64,000 nucleotides of DNA from Pusillimonas sp. UBA3987 (GTDB lineage Bacteria > Pseudomonadota > Gammaproteobacteria > Burkholderiales > Burkholderiaceae_B): NCBI GenBank assembly GCA_002384935.1, contig DGCD01000011.1:1-64000 (forward strand), written 5' to 3'. Positions 7,284 through 15,991 of this stretch are shown here, one piece after another. Each line of letters opens with the position of its first letter. Position 1 is the stretch's first letter. The position numbers and the translations under genes are program-made. The notes beneath the pieces are model-generated. The model did not search any database and was not told where the DNA came from. It was given only the letters and a program-made list of their open reading frames with translations.

Positions 7284-7706
7284 ATGGATATTTCAGAGGT
7301 CGCCAGGCGAACAGGTTTGGCAACGTCAACGCTTCGCTATTATGAGGAAAAAGGCTTGATTCAGTCTGTGGGTCGGCGGACGCAGCGGCGCATATTCGGC
7401 CCGCAGATACTGGATCAGTTGGCTATTATCGCCCTTGGACGCGCCGCCGGGTTTTCGTTGGCCGAGATCGGCGAGATGCTTCATGCAAACGGCAAGTTGC
7501 AAATCAACCGGCAGAAACTGATTGCCAAGGCCCAGGAGATTGACCGATCCATCAAGCAATTGAAAGCAGTGCGCGACGGCTTGCGCCATGCGGCCAATTG
7601 TCCGGAAAAGTATCATCTTGATTGCCCGACTTTTCGCCGGCTAATGGATGCGGCCAGCGCCGGGCAGATCAAGGCTTTAATACCTGCGGTCACTCAAACA
7701 CGCTAA
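7284..7706 (+). CDS. MerR-family transcriptional regulator
   Basis: A 140-residue MerR-family regulator. The N-terminal winged helix is clear (ISEVARRTGLATSTLRYYEEKGLI), followed by the second DNA-contact helix (RRIFGPQILDQLAII) and a dimerisation coiled coil (~75-108). Two cysteines lie near the C-terminus (in HAANCPEKYH and LDCPTFRR, 9 residues apart), so a redox or metal signal is possible. It lacks the exact SoxR CX2CXCX5C cluster. It is divergent from the DUF2938 gene and shares the palindromic operator. The start ATG at 7284 follows gggccgggt. Confidence 0.9.
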   Translation: MDISEVARRTGLATSTLRYYEEKGLIQSVGRRTQRRIFGPQILDQLAIIALGRAAGFSLAEIGEMLHANGKLQINRQKLIAKAQEIDRSIKQLKAVRDGLRHAANCPEKYHLDCPTFRRLMDAASAGQIKALIPAVTQTR

Positions 7707-7742
7707 AACCCCCTACTGCATACACGAAACGGGAGCAGCGCC

Positions 7743-8219
7743 ATGCGCCAGATATTGCTTATTGTTGATGTGCAATCAACCTTTTCGCCGCCCAACTGGC
7801 TTGTTGCGGGCATTGCAAGCGTGATTGAACGTATGCCGTCTATCGCCACGGTTGAATTGCACGACGAGGCGCACACGCCCTTTCAGAGCCAGCTTGGCTG
7901 GCGCCCTGCCGCCCAGGATACGTGTCTGGTGGAGCCGGACGAGGTATTCGTCAAGCATGGTTATACGCCACCCGCCCAGGCGCTGGCCTATTTGAAGCGC
8001 TTTAATCCAGATCGCGTGCTGGTGTGTGGTGTTCAAACAGAAACGTGTGTACTGGCAGCAGGCTTTGCCTTGTTTGATGCCGGATTGCATCCCACGCTGG
8101 TAACGGATTTAACGGTTGGTTCGTCGTTGGACCGGTCCGGGCAGTTGGGCGTTCGTTTGTGGGAGCATCATTTCCGCAATACGGTGTCGACCAATGAGTT
8201 GCTTGCGCAGGAGAACTAA
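7743..8219 (+). CDS. Isochorismatase-family cysteine hydrolase
   Basis: A 158-residue hydrolase of the isochorismatase superfamily, which includes nicotinamidase, N-carbamoyl amidohydrolase and similar enzymes. The catalytic triad is visible: Asp9 (LIVDVQ), Lys71 (VFVKHGY) and Cys102 (GVQTETCVLAAG). The protein is short for the family but covers the whole core. The start has GGAG upstream (gggagcagcgcc). It lies 36 bases after the MerR gene on the same strand and may be co-transcribed. Its stop overlaps the convergent MocR stop by 3 bases. The substrate cannot be told from sequence. Confidence 0.88.
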   Translation: MRQILLIVDVQSTFSPPNWLVAGIASVIERMPSIATVELHDEAHTPFQSQLGWRPAAQDTCLVEPDEVFVKHGYTPPAQALAYLKRFNPDRVLVCGVQTETCVLAAGFALFDAGLHPTLVTDLTVGSSLDRSGQLGVRLWEHHFRNTVSTNELLAQEN

Positions 8220-9556
8220 ATAGGGAATTGCTCAATGGTTTGCCGCAGGCGTAACAAGGTGGGCTCCAGCTGCGCCAAAGGCACCGAACTCAAGCCAATC
8301 CGAAGGGCGTGCGGTACGTGCGGTGTAATGGCATAGGCCTCGGCTTTCGACACGGCAATCCCTTCCCCGGCTAATGCCGTGGCGATTCTGTCTGCACGCA
8401 AATCTTCGGGTAGGGGCAGCCACAGGAACAGTGCGCTGGGGTGTGCGGTGAATGCCATGTTGCCCAGCACTTTTCTGGCAACGGCCTGGCGCTGTCGCGC
8501 GTCGGCCCGCATGTGTTTTTCGTGCTTTGCCACTGCACCACTTGCCATCCAGCGCGTGGCCATCGTGGTGATGATGCTGGGCGCACTCCAGCAGGTGGCG
8601 CGGATAACCGACTTGAACTGTTTTGCGCAGGCATCCGGCAACACCACAAAGCCGAATCGTAAACCGCTTGCCAGGCTTTTTGAAAGGCTCGATACATAAA
8701 TGGTGCGTTCCGGCGCCAGTGTTGCGAGCGGGGGCGGCGATTTACCGGCCAGGAAGGCATACGACGCATCTTCAATAAGCATGCAGTTGTGGCGTCGGGC
8801 AATGTCGACCAGATGTTGTCGCTGTTGGGTGGTCAGTACCCAGCCCAGGGGGTTATGCAAGGTGGGCATGGTATAGATTGCCCGAATGCGTTCACGGCGG
8901 CACAGCGCCTCCAGTGCGTCCAGGTTGGGGCCGTTGGCGTGGCAGGGAATGGGCTTCAATGCCTGGCCATGCACATGTGCGGCCATCTTGAAACCTGGGT
9001 ACGTTAAGGCATCGACCGCAACGCAATCGTGCGGGTTCAACAGGGTGCGTATGGCGATATCCAGCCCTTGTTGCGCACCGTTCACCAGGAAAACCTGTTC
9101 CGCTTTGGCTTGAATGCGGCGTTCCGCAGCCAGGAAATCGGCAACTATTTCCCGCTCATGGCGCCGACCGCCAGTCGGTTGCTGATGCATGAGTGCGGCC
9201 AGGTCGCCTGATGCAGCCAGTTCACGCAGCATGGTTCGGAGCAGGTCGGCTTGACCAGGCCAGGTGGGGTGGTTGAATGAAAGGTCTGTGGTTGCGCTGT
9301 TTAATCGTGCTTCGTCATTGATGTCCCACTCTCTTTGCATGGGGCGGTCGCGAACAAAGGTACCGCGCCCTGTCTCGCCAATAACCAGCCCCATGGAGGT
9401 GAGCCGGGCGTAGACTTTGCTGGCCGAGGCAACGGCCACACTATGCAGGGCTGCCAGCTGGCGATGGGTGGGCAGTGCGGCGCCGGGAGGAAGCTTTCCG
9501 CTTTGAATGTCAGCTGCAAGTAACTGCACGATGGCAGCAACGGTCGTGGTCGACAC
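8216..9556 (-). CDS. MocR/PdxR-type regulator (GntR HTH fused to aminotransferase-like domain)
   Basis: A 446-residue MocR-type regulator. Residues 1-70 are a GntR winged helix (GAALPTHRQLAALHSVAVAS), joined to a fold-type I PLP-binding domain. The PLP lysine is Lys293 in SSLSKSLASG, and the cofactor Asp is in IEDASYAF. MocR proteins sense PLP or an amine substrate and usually act on a divergent neighbour, here the thioesterase gene. The start is GTG (9556) with only a weak AGG upstream. Lys and Asp are both present, so PLP binding is expected. Confidence 0.9.
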   Translation of the reverse strand: MSTTTVAAIVQLLAADIQSGKLPPGAALPTHRQLAALHSVAVASASKVYARLTSMGLVIGETGRGTFVRDRPMQREWDINDEARLNSATTDLSFNHPTWPGQADLLRTMLRELAASGDLAALMHQQPTGGRRHEREIVADFLAAERRIQAKAEQVFLVNGAQQGLDIAIRTLLNPHDCVAVDALTYPGFKMAAHVHGQALKPIPCHANGPNLDALEALCRRERIRAIYTMPTLHNPLGWVLTTQQRQHLVDIARRHNCMLIEDASYAFLAGKSPPPLATLAPERTIYVSSLSKSLASGLRFGFVVLPDACAKQFKSVIRATCWSAPSIITTMATRWMASGAVAKHEKHMRADARQRQAVARKVLGNMAFTAHPSALFLWLPLPEDLRADRIATALAGEGIAVSKAEAYAITPHVPHALRIGLSSVPLAQLEPTLLRLRQTIEQFPI

Positions 9557-9570
9557 AATGAATGTACCTA

Positions 9571-9591
9571 GGACAATTTTTTGATTGTTCC
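9571..9591. promoter_or_regulatory. Candidate MocR operator (inverted repeat)
   Basis: GGACAAT (9571-9577) faces ATTGTTCC (9584-9591) in the 92-base divergent gap between the MocR gene and the thioesterase gene. The dyad has one unpaired base and an A+T-rich centre. Its position suits a MocR operator overlapping both promoters; this is inference. Confidence 0.35.
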
Positions 9592-9648
9592 ATTTTAGCC
9601 GGTCAAACTCTTTTCTTCTTCCAGGATGGATCTGCCAAAGGAGTTTTT

Positions 9649-10152
9649 ATGTCTCACGCTGCTATTTCCTCAGCCACCCGCCCTCTTCCCGTTCTTGAAT
9701 TCCTGCGCCGGCAATTGAATGGCACCTTGAGGGACGGTGATGTAACGCATATGTGCTATCCCACGGCCATTTCGCAATTGCTGGGGTTTCGTATCGTCGA
9801 AATAGGTGAAGGCACTGCGGTGTTGCAGTTGGAGGCCAATGCTCAAATGCACGGCAACCAGCAAGGCACCGTGCATGGCGGATTGCTGTGTGAATTGGCT
9901 GATGCCGCGATTGGCACGGCGCATTCCACCTTGATGCAGGAAGGTGAAAGCTTCACCAGCATCGACCTGAAAGCCAATTTTCTGCGCCCCGTTTGGGTTT
10001 CTGCGCTGCGCGCCAATGCCCGGGCCTTGCATCGCGGCCGCACGATTAGCCACTACCAATGCGAAATCAGGCGTAATGAAGACGACAAGGTGGTGGCAAC
10101 CGTCGAAAGCGTCGTGATGACGTTAAGGGGGAATGCAGCGGCGGGGCGGTGA
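9649..10152 (+). CDS. PaaI-type hotdog-fold thioesterase
   Basis: A 167-residue acyl-CoA thioesterase of the PaaI/YdiI hotdog type. The active-site helix is GTVHGGLLCELADAA (~residues 65-79), followed by the strand SIDLKANFLRP. I start at 9649 rather than at the longer upstream frame because AAAGGAG sits 7 bases before this ATG. The N-terminal ~35 residues extend beyond a minimal PaaI. It is divergent from the MocR gene and possibly under its control. The natural acyl-CoA substrate is unknown. Confidence 0.88.
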   Translation: MSHAAISSATRPLPVLEFLRRQLNGTLRDGDVTHMCYPTAISQLLGFRIVEIGEGTAVLQLEANAQMHGNQQGTVHGGLLCELADAAIGTAHSTLMQEGESFTSIDLKANFLRPVWVSALRANARALHRGRTISHYQCEIRRNEDDKVVATVESVVMTLRGNAAAGR

Positions 10153-10286
10153 GATGCGAACAATGAGTCAGATCGTGCATTGTTGATTCGATCAAAGTTT
10201 GTGCTGGCGGTCTCCAGGGTTGTTCTTTAAACATTTTGGCTGCATTATTCCAAGAACTAAAACCACACCCCTGAAGGAGACAACCC

Positions 10287-11018
10287 ATGACGCAATTAAC
10301 ATACGTGCTGGTTCACGGTGCCTGGCATACCGCGACGGAAATTGAGCCGGCGGCCGAGCATCTTCGGTCGCGCGGGCATCGCGTTCTGTGCCCTACTTTG
10401 GCGGGAAACCGGCCGGGCGATGATCGTTCCAGTATTGGCCTGGAAGATGCGGCGCAGTCGCTGGCGGCGTATCTCGACGAGCATGACCTGAATGAAGTTC
10501 GTTTGGTGGGCCATAGTTATGGCGGCATGGTGATTTCGCGGGTGGCGGATTTGCGCCCTGAGCGACTTGCGCGTCTTGTTTATGTGAATGCGTTTGTGCC
10601 TGATCCGGGTGAGTCGCTGAACGATCTGGTGCCGCCGCATTATGTTGAGCTTTTCGACGCTGTTGCGGCGCAGAACGACGGCGCGGTGATGCTGCCGTTT
10701 CCGGTGTGGCGCGAGGCATTCATTAACGATGCCTCGCTGGAACTGGCTACGCACGCCTATGAACAATTGAACCCGCATCCTTATAAAACGTTTCAAGACG
10801 GCATCCAGTTAAGCCAGCCGATGGCGGCCAGCCCCGTTGCAAAGAGCTACGTGAATTGTCGCGAAGACACGGCCTTGCCGCAAAGCCTGGGCTGGCATCC
10901 ACGTTTGTCGGAAAAACTGGGGCTGTTTCGTTATGTTGAGTGCAGCGGGAGCCATGAAATTTGGTTTACCGATCCACAGGCGATTGCCGATGCGATTGAA
11001 AAGGCGGGGCGCGATTAG
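10287..11018 (+). CDS. Alpha/beta-fold hydrolase
   Basis: A 243-residue alpha/beta hydrolase, salicylate-esterase/MES-like in layout. Seen: the oxyanion HG dipeptide in VLVHGAWH, the nucleophile Ser77 in GHSYGG, and a C-terminal His in CSGSHEIWF. The likely acid lies between these (DTALPQ region). There is no signal peptide, so it should be cytoplasmic. The ATG at 10287 follows GAAGGAGACAACCC, a strong ribosome-binding site. A 134-base gap separates it from the thioesterase gene, so it may have its own promoter. The substrate is not predictable. Confidence 0.88.
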   Translation: MTQLTYVLVHGAWHTATEIEPAAEHLRSRGHRVLCPTLAGNRPGDDRSSIGLEDAAQSLAAYLDEHDLNEVRLVGHSYGGMVISRVADLRPERLARLVYVNAFVPDPGESLNDLVPPHYVELFDAVAAQNDGAVMLPFPVWREAFINDASLELATHAYEQLNPHPYKTFQDGIQLSQPMAASPVAKSYVNCREDTALPQSLGWHPRLSEKLGLFRYVECSGSHEIWFTDPQAIADAIEKAGRD

Positions 11019-11062
11019 TACAGTTACGGGTGCAGGTCTAGACTTCAAGCAACACTCGTTTC

Positions 11063-11122
11063 ATAATGATTTCATTATTCTGATGTAGTTTGCTAAACAA
11101 GCAGCGCCCACGCCATGGGCGC
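11063..11122. promoter_or_regulatory. Two dyads in the leader of the LodA-like oxidase operon
   Basis: ATAATG (11063-11068) and CATTAT (11073-11078) form a perfect 16-base dyad, a possible operator. GCGCCC (11104-11109) and GGGCGC (11117-11122) form a stable 6-bp hairpin 21 bases before the start codon at 11144. The hairpin has no U tract and could act on mRNA stability or translation, or end read-through from the hydrolase gene. Function is unproven. Confidence 0.35.
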
Positions 11123-11143
11123 AATAATTAAGGGGCAGTGCAA

Positions 11144-11431
11144 ATGGGCATTAAGCGTAGGGATTTCATCAAGGGCTGTACTGCGGCAGGCGCGTTCATG
11201 CTGCCGGGCATGGCCATGGCCGCGCAAGTTGCAAACGCGAACAACGCACAAAGCGCGGCAATGAATTCGCGTATTGAAAAATCAATCAAAGCAAGCTTCG
11301 GTGGGGGCTTTTCGGTACAGACCCATACCCAATCCGCCGGGCTTACCTACGCCCGGATCGAGCATTTTGGCAATCAATATAAGGTTGCATCGGCCGACTT
11401 GGTCGATTGGAAGATCGTGAGTGCCGTATAG
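11144..11431 (+). CDS. Small Tat-signal protein preceding the quinoprotein oxidase gene
   Basis: A 95-residue protein I do not recognise by family. The N-terminus MGIKRRDFIKG carries a twin-arginine motif, followed by a hydrophobic stretch and a cleavage-like AMAAQ, so export of a folded ~65-residue domain is expected. Its mature part is rich in Ala, Ser and Asn and has no Cys. I prefer the ATG at 11144 (AAGGGGCAG upstream) to the GTG at 11138. It lies 43 bases before the LodA-like gene on the same strand, so it is probably part of that operon. It may be a small subunit, an export partner or a chaperone for the oxidase; that is inference. Confidence 0.8.
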   Translation: MGIKRRDFIKGCTAAGAFMLPGMAMAAQVANANNAQSAAMNSRIEKSIKASFGGGFSVQTHTQSAGLTYARIEHFGNQYKVASADLVDWKIVSAV

Positions 11432-11474
11432 GCAGCCTTGGGTTTTTAAGCACAATTTTTAAAGGAAATTAGCC

Positions 11475-13475
11475 GTGTCCGAGCAGATCAAGCGCATCCG
11501 CATTCATCCTGGTATTGGCCTTGCCCGGCTGGGGAACAGTGACGAATTCTTTATTGGTCCTGAAGCACCGGGGGTTGTGGTTGACCCGGGTGGCTCCGGT
11601 GGTCCGGGGCCAAAGGGCGGTACGTACCGCGACAGCCAGGCGCGTCTAAAGCGCCAGGCGCAGCGTTATCGCGTATACGCCTACGACGCCAACGACAAGG
11701 TGGTTGGCGAGCTCACGTCCGACTCCGATATGGTCAAGTCGTTGCGTTGGCGCGTTCATGTCCGGAACATGAAGTCGGCCAATTATGCGTTTCAGGGCGC
11801 GTATCTGTTTGACCCCGACAAGTTGCGCAACCCGTCCATCCAGCCTGGCAAGAAGCCCATCGAGCGCGACCAGTTGATTATCGATCCGGGTGTGCACACG
11901 ATTGCTTCCGGTCAAAAAGATGCGGTTGTCATGAAAGGCGATGTTTTCACGGGTATTGAAAAAGGCACGTTGCCCGGTGAGCTGCGTTTCGAGGGCTTTA
12001 CACCCAAGGATCCGTCCAAAGAAGTGGAAGTAACCTACACCGCAGCCAAGGATATTGAGCTGGGGCAGCTTCGTCTCGACGATAAAGATCGCTTGTTGTT
12101 CGTGCCGGCGCCTGGCAAGGGTGAGAGTGTCACCACACCGAAGGTGATCATGTCCAACCCCAGCGAAACGGTGTCTCCGCCCAATGGGCCGGACAACGGC
12201 CAGAACCCCTTAACCAATCAGTTTGCCTATTTCAATATTCCCGGCTGGTGGGATGACACCTGTGGCGGTGAAATCGACGTCACCGTTACGCTGAACGACG
12301 GCACGGTGCTTAGCACACGCGATAACGTGAAATCGGAAACAGACGACGGTACACGTAATCCAAAGGCCGGGGCGTGGGTTGTTTCCGCTCCGCCGAAGTA
12401 CGCGCCCCATATGTATCACGTGGTGTCGATTCGCGATCGCGTTTACGAGGCGTTCCCCGAGGCGTACCCTTACGCCAGTCAAAAAACGAACTTCTACCGC
12501 GATGTGTATCCGATATTCGCCAATGCGGTTAATTACGGCTGGGTCAGCGCCGAGGCGGCGGGCATTACCTCCGAGACCAAAGGCCGGGCGCATGGTCCGT
12601 CGCAGCCGGGTAATTTGCTGAACGCCGATTATCTGAAGCTGTTGTCAGATCCCAGCGAACAGATGAAGCCCATCAGGCAAAGAATTTATAGCCTGATGCG
12701 TCATGCGCCCGGAGAGAACGGGAAGTTGGTGGATTCACTGATGCCCCCTCCTCCCCAGCGGCCAACCAGCTGGAAAAACGAACAGTTCAAGCGCGAGGAA
12801 GACGCCTCCAAGATGCCCAAGCTTTGGGGCACAGGTGGCAAGCCGCTGCAGAACGAGCAATTGGATATCGACTTGCCCGACCAGTTCCTGAGCCTGACTG
12901 ATTGGCAGTTGAAACACATGAAGGACTGGGCCGACGGCAACTTCGAGGTTGGAACGCCAATTGAGCCCAAAGAGCTTGAAACGTTGCCGCTCGATAAGCA
13001 GCCTCATGCGCTCGACAATGCGGCGCTTGAGCCGACCATTGGCGGCGGTTTTCACCCAGGCATTGAATTCCCCTATTTGATCATTTACCGCGAACTCTTT
13101 GCCGACGCATTTCGCGTGGGTGAAGGTGTTGAGCCCGGTTCGCTGGCGGCCTATATGTCAAGCCCGTGGCAAGGTGATTTCTGGTCATGCAACACGGCTT
13201 GGTGGCCCACCCAACGGCCCGAGGTTGTTTTTGAATACGATCAGGCCAAGCAAACCAGAACCCACAAGGAATGGTTCCGGGGCTACGACGCAGACGGTGA
13301 GCCGCTGTCATCGACCGATGGTTACGAACAAATGGATTACGCCTGGCCCAAGCTGGGCATGGTTTTGCCGCTGAAGAATAGCGACGGCAGCTTTGTGAAA
13401 GACAAAGGGTCGATTGTTTTCACTGAACAAGAGCGCGATCCGGCATTGAATCAGCCACCAGCCAAAGCAAAGTAA
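11475..13475 (+). CDS. LodA/GoxA-family (CTQ-type) amino-acid oxidase
   Basis: A 666-residue protein of the LodA/GoxA family, whose known members oxidise lysine or glycine using a cysteine-tryptophylquinone made from their own Cys and Trp, releasing ammonia and H2O2. Family marks seen: IHPGIGLARLGNS at 10-22, GGFHPGIEFPY at 524-534 and SPWQGDFWSCNTAWWPTQRP at 563-582. In members I remember, a Cys stands just before the GG of the second motif; here the position reads Thr521-Ile-Gly-Gly. The only nearby Cys is C572. The quinone may therefore be absent or different. It starts with GTG after AAAGGAAATT and lies between the Tat protein and the LodB-type flavoprotein. It has no signal peptide of its own. 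Confidence 0.88.
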   Translation: MSEQIKRIRIHPGIGLARLGNSDEFFIGPEAPGVVVDPGGSGGPGPKGGTYRDSQARLKRQAQRYRVYAYDANDKVVGELTSDSDMVKSLRWRVHVRNMKSANYAFQGAYLFDPDKLRNPSIQPGKKPIERDQLIIDPGVHTIASGQKDAVVMKGDVFTGIEKGTLPGELRFEGFTPKDPSKEVEVTYTAAKDIELGQLRLDDKDRLLFVPAPGKGESVTTPKVIMSNPSETVSPPNGPDNGQNPLTNQFAYFNIPGWWDDTCGGEIDVTVTLNDGTVLSTRDNVKSETDDGTRNPKAGAWVVSAPPKYAPHMYHVVSIRDRVYEAFPEAYPYASQKTNFYRDVYPIFANAVNYGWVSAEAAGITSETKGRAHGPSQPGNLLNADYLKLLSDPSEQMKPIRQRIYSLMRHAPGENGKLVDSLMPPPPQRPTSWKNEQFKREEDASKMPKLWGTGGKPLQNEQLDIDLPDQFLSLTDWQLKHMKDWADGNFEVGTPIEPKELETLPLDKQPHALDNAALEPTIGGGFHPGIEFPYLIIYRELFADAFRVGEGVEPGSLAAYMSSPWQGDFWSCNTAWWPTQRPEVVFEYDQAKQTRTHKEWFRGYDADGEPLSSTDGYEQMDYAWPKLGMVLPLKNSDGSFVKDKGSIVFTEQERDPALNQPPAKAK

Positions 13476-13478
13476 TTG

Positions 13479-14660
13479 GTGTCATCGGCTTTGTTTGACC
13501 CGGATGAGGTCACGTGGGACGTCGTTATTATCGGCGGTGGCCCGGCCGGGGCGGCAACGGCGATCACGCTGGCCAGGTTTGGCCGGCGTGTGCTGCTGGT
13601 AGAGGAGCGCACTGCCACCCATTTCAAGCTGGGCGAGTCTCTGCCGCCAGCCTCTATCGGCATCGTCAAGCATTTCCTGGGTGATCTCGAAGAGGCGCAG
13701 CCGCATTCTCCGGGCTTTTTCAGAACGGCCGGCAATGTGTCGGTCTGGTCGTCTGACCAGGCCGATGTGACCGACTTCTTTTTTACGTCGACCGGTTTTG
13801 GCTTGTGTGTTGAACGCCTGGCCTTCGATGAGACGCTTCGGGAAAAGGCCGTTGCGGCCGGGGCAACCTTGCTTAAGGGCGTACGCTTTGAGTCTTGCGT
13901 GCGCACCAATGGCCCGACCCCGGTTTGGCAACTCACGCTTGGTTCGGAAGGTCAGTCGCGGCAGGTGCGCGCACGCTTTCTGGTTGATTGCACCGGTCGG
14001 CGGGCAGCCGTTGCCAAGGCGCTTGGTGTTCAGTTTGCGCCCGACAGCGACGCGTTGTTTGCCTATGCGCAACTGTTTTCGCTGGCCGGTCACGATGACG
14101 AGCACTACACGCGCATTGAGTCGGCACCCAATGGCTGGTGGTACAGCAATCGTTTGCCGTCTGCTGAAGAGAATGAGTCTATGCGCCTGGTGGTGTTTCA
14201 TTCCGACAAAGACCTGCCGGCAGCAAAAATGGCGGTACGCCCGGCAGGTTTTGATCAGTTGCTGAACGACTCGACACACATTGGCCCCTTGCTTGAATCC
14301 AGGGGCTACCAGCCGTGTGGCACGATTCGTGGCGCGCCGGCCAATAGCCAGCGCTTGCACAATTTTTGCGGTGATGCCTGGATGGCCGTGGGGGATGCGG
14401 CGCAAGCCTATGACCCATTATCGTCGCAAGGGATCGACAAGGCCCTTAGAACAGCCAGCCATGCCGGGCACATGGTTCATTATGCGTTAACGGATTTTGA
14501 GCAGGGTTTGGCAGAATTAGACACCAGTAACACCTACGTAAGACAATACGAGCAAGAACAAGTGCAACTGTGGCAAACCTATTTGCCGCAACGTAACTAC
14601 TATTACGGCATGCAGCCCCGTTGGTCTGATCAGCCGTTTTGGCAGCGCCGCCGCGGCTAG
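13479..14660 (+). CDS. LodB/GoxB-type FAD-dependent maturation enzyme
   Basis: A ~393-residue FAD monooxygenase of the tryptophan-halogenase/geranylgeranyl-reductase-like group. Seen: the Rossmann VIIGGGPAGAATAITLA near the N-terminus, the ESLPP segment typical of LodB and halogenase-like proteins, and the second FAD motif (WMAVGDAAQAYDPLSSQG). Known LodB/GoxB proteins are required for quinone cofactor formation in the partner oxidase. The start is a GTG 3 bases after the LodA stop (a TTG sits directly after it); with no ribosome-binding site of its own, coupled translation is likely. The pairing strongly supports the LodA call. Confidence 0.88.
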   Translation: MSSALFDPDEVTWDVVIIGGGPAGAATAITLARFGRRVLLVEERTATHFKLGESLPPASIGIVKHFLGDLEEAQPHSPGFFRTAGNVSVWSSDQADVTDFFFTSTGFGLCVERLAFDETLREKAVAAGATLLKGVRFESCVRTNGPTPVWQLTLGSEGQSRQVRARFLVDCTGRRAAVAKALGVQFAPDSDALFAYAQLFSLAGHDDEHYTRIESAPNGWWYSNRLPSAEENESMRLVVFHSDKDLPAAKMAVRPAGFDQLLNDSTHIGPLLESRGYQPCGTIRGAPANSQRLHNFCGDAWMAVGDAAQAYDPLSSQGIDKALRTASHAGHMVHYALTDFEQGLAELDTSNTYVRQYEQEQVQLWQTYLPQRNYYYGMQPRWSDQPFWQRRRG

Positions 14661-14732
14661 CACCAAAGTAAAAGCGCAGGCAAGTAAATGTAGCAGTATG
14701 TGTTGCCATGTTATTCTGCGCTATACCTTTTT

Positions 14733-14771
14733 GGGTACGGGGGAGTCCCTTTAGGGATAAGGCTTTACCCC
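14733..14771 (+). promoter_or_regulatory. Nested hairpin in the leader of the Ntn hydrolase gene
   Basis: In the 154-base gap before the Ntn hydrolase gene, an outer pairing GGGTA...TACCC encloses an inner TCCC-TTTA-GGGA hairpin, with G and C runs offering alternative pairings. It could be a structured leader or a terminator for the oxidase operon without a U tract. I could not match it to a known riboswitch. Confidence 0.3.
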
Positions 14772-14814
14772 TGGTTGAAGCTTAATCCACACAATGAAAG
14801 AAAGGACCCTCTTT

Positions 14815-15945
14815 ATGCCTTCTATCGTTTTGCCTTTTACCTCTTCCTGGCGGCGTTCCGCGCGCAAGACTGCGGCAGCTTTGTTGGCTGCGGCAATGCT
14901 GGTGCCCCATGTGGCCTCAGCCTGCACAAGTTTTCTAATTCCCACGAGCGACGGCGGATCGGTTTATGGTCGCACCATGGAATTTGGCTTTTCTATGGAT
15001 TCCAGCGCAATGGTTATTCCGCGCAACCATAAGCTCTCTTCCACGGGCCCCGATGGCAAACCGGTCATGCAATGGACCGGCAAGTATGCCGCCGTTGGTT
15101 TGAATGGACTGGGCATGACGACGTTGGTTGACGGCATGAACGAGAAAGGGCTGGCTGGCGGCGTGCTGTATTTTCCGGGCTTTGCCGACTACGCCGACCC
15201 TGCCAAGGCTGATCCGGCCAAGTCGCTTGCCCCATGGGATTTTCTGACCTGGGCGCTTACAAATTTTGCGACAGTGGAAGAGGTGAAGGCGGCCATTAAC
15301 AATAATGAAGTGGCTGTGATCAAGGTGGTTCAAGAGGCGTTGAAAATTGCGCCGCCGCTGCACTATACCTTGCATGATGCAAGCGGCGCGTCATTGGTTG
15401 TTGAGCCGATCGACGGCAAGTTGAAAGTTTACGATAACCAGTTGGGCGTGATGACGAACTCACCCACCTTTGATTGGCACATGACGAATCTAAGTAACTA
15501 CGTCAAGCTTTCAAGCGTGAACGCGCCGCCATTGAAGGTTGATGGCATGACAATTGAGTCTTTTGGCCAAGGCTCGGGCCTGCTGGGCATTCCTGGCGAC
15601 GGCACGCCGCCTTCGCGTTTCATTCGTGCGCTTGGCCTGACCATGAGTGTTGAGCCCGTGGCAGGCGGCCCGGAAAGTGTGCGGCTGGCCGAGCACATCC
15701 TGAATAACTTTGATATTCCCAAGGGCTGGGTGCGCGAGCAAGATCAAGGTGATGATCCGCTTGAATATACGCAGTGGTCTACCGTAGCCGATCTTGCCAA
15801 TGGCATGTACTACGTTAAAACATATGACGATCAGGTTTTGCGCGGTATCGATCTGAACTCATTCGACCTGGATGCCAAGGAAATCGTAAGCGCGAAGCTT
15901 AAGCCCGAGATAACGCCGCCGGCCTTGCCGATGCCCAAGTCCTGA
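14815..15945 (+). CDS. Secreted choloylglycine/penicillin-V-acylase-type Ntn hydrolase
   Basis: A 376-residue linear-amide C-N hydrolase. The signal peptide runs MPSIVLPFTSSWRRSARKTA...HVASA, and removal exposes Cys37 (ASA|CTSFLI), the N-terminal nucleophile of this Ntn family. The family's GRTMEFG, NEKGL and NSPTFDWH segments are present, including Arg, Asp/Asn and the late Asn used in catalysis. Substrates in the family include bile-acid conjugates, penicillin V and N-acyl-homoserine lactones. I start at 14815 because AAAGGA lies upstream; the in-frame ATG at 14794 lacks such a site. It acts in the periplasm. The natural substrate is unknown. Confidence 0.88.
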   Translation: MPSIVLPFTSSWRRSARKTAAALLAAAMLVPHVASACTSFLIPTSDGGSVYGRTMEFGFSMDSSAMVIPRNHKLSSTGPDGKPVMQWTGKYAAVGLNGLGMTTLVDGMNEKGLAGGVLYFPGFADYADPAKADPAKSLAPWDFLTWALTNFATVEEVKAAINNNEVAVIKVVQEALKIAPPLHYTLHDASGASLVVEPIDGKLKVYDNQLGVMTNSPTFDWHMTNLSNYVKLSSVNAPPLKVDGMTIESFGQGSGLLGIPGDGTPPSRFIRALGLTMSVEPVAGGPESVRLAEHILNNFDIPKGWVREQDQGDDPLEYTQWSTVADLANGMYYVKTYDDQVLRGIDLNSFDLDAKEIVSAKLKPEITPPALPMPKS

Positions 15946-15991
15946 CGGCTTATTTCAGGGAAATGGCAGAAGGGGCGTTTGGCATTGCTTT

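Noticed and set aside
13482..14405. 307-residue minus-strand ORF
   Set aside because: It mirrors the LodB-type gene, which has clear FAD motifs, and carries none itself.
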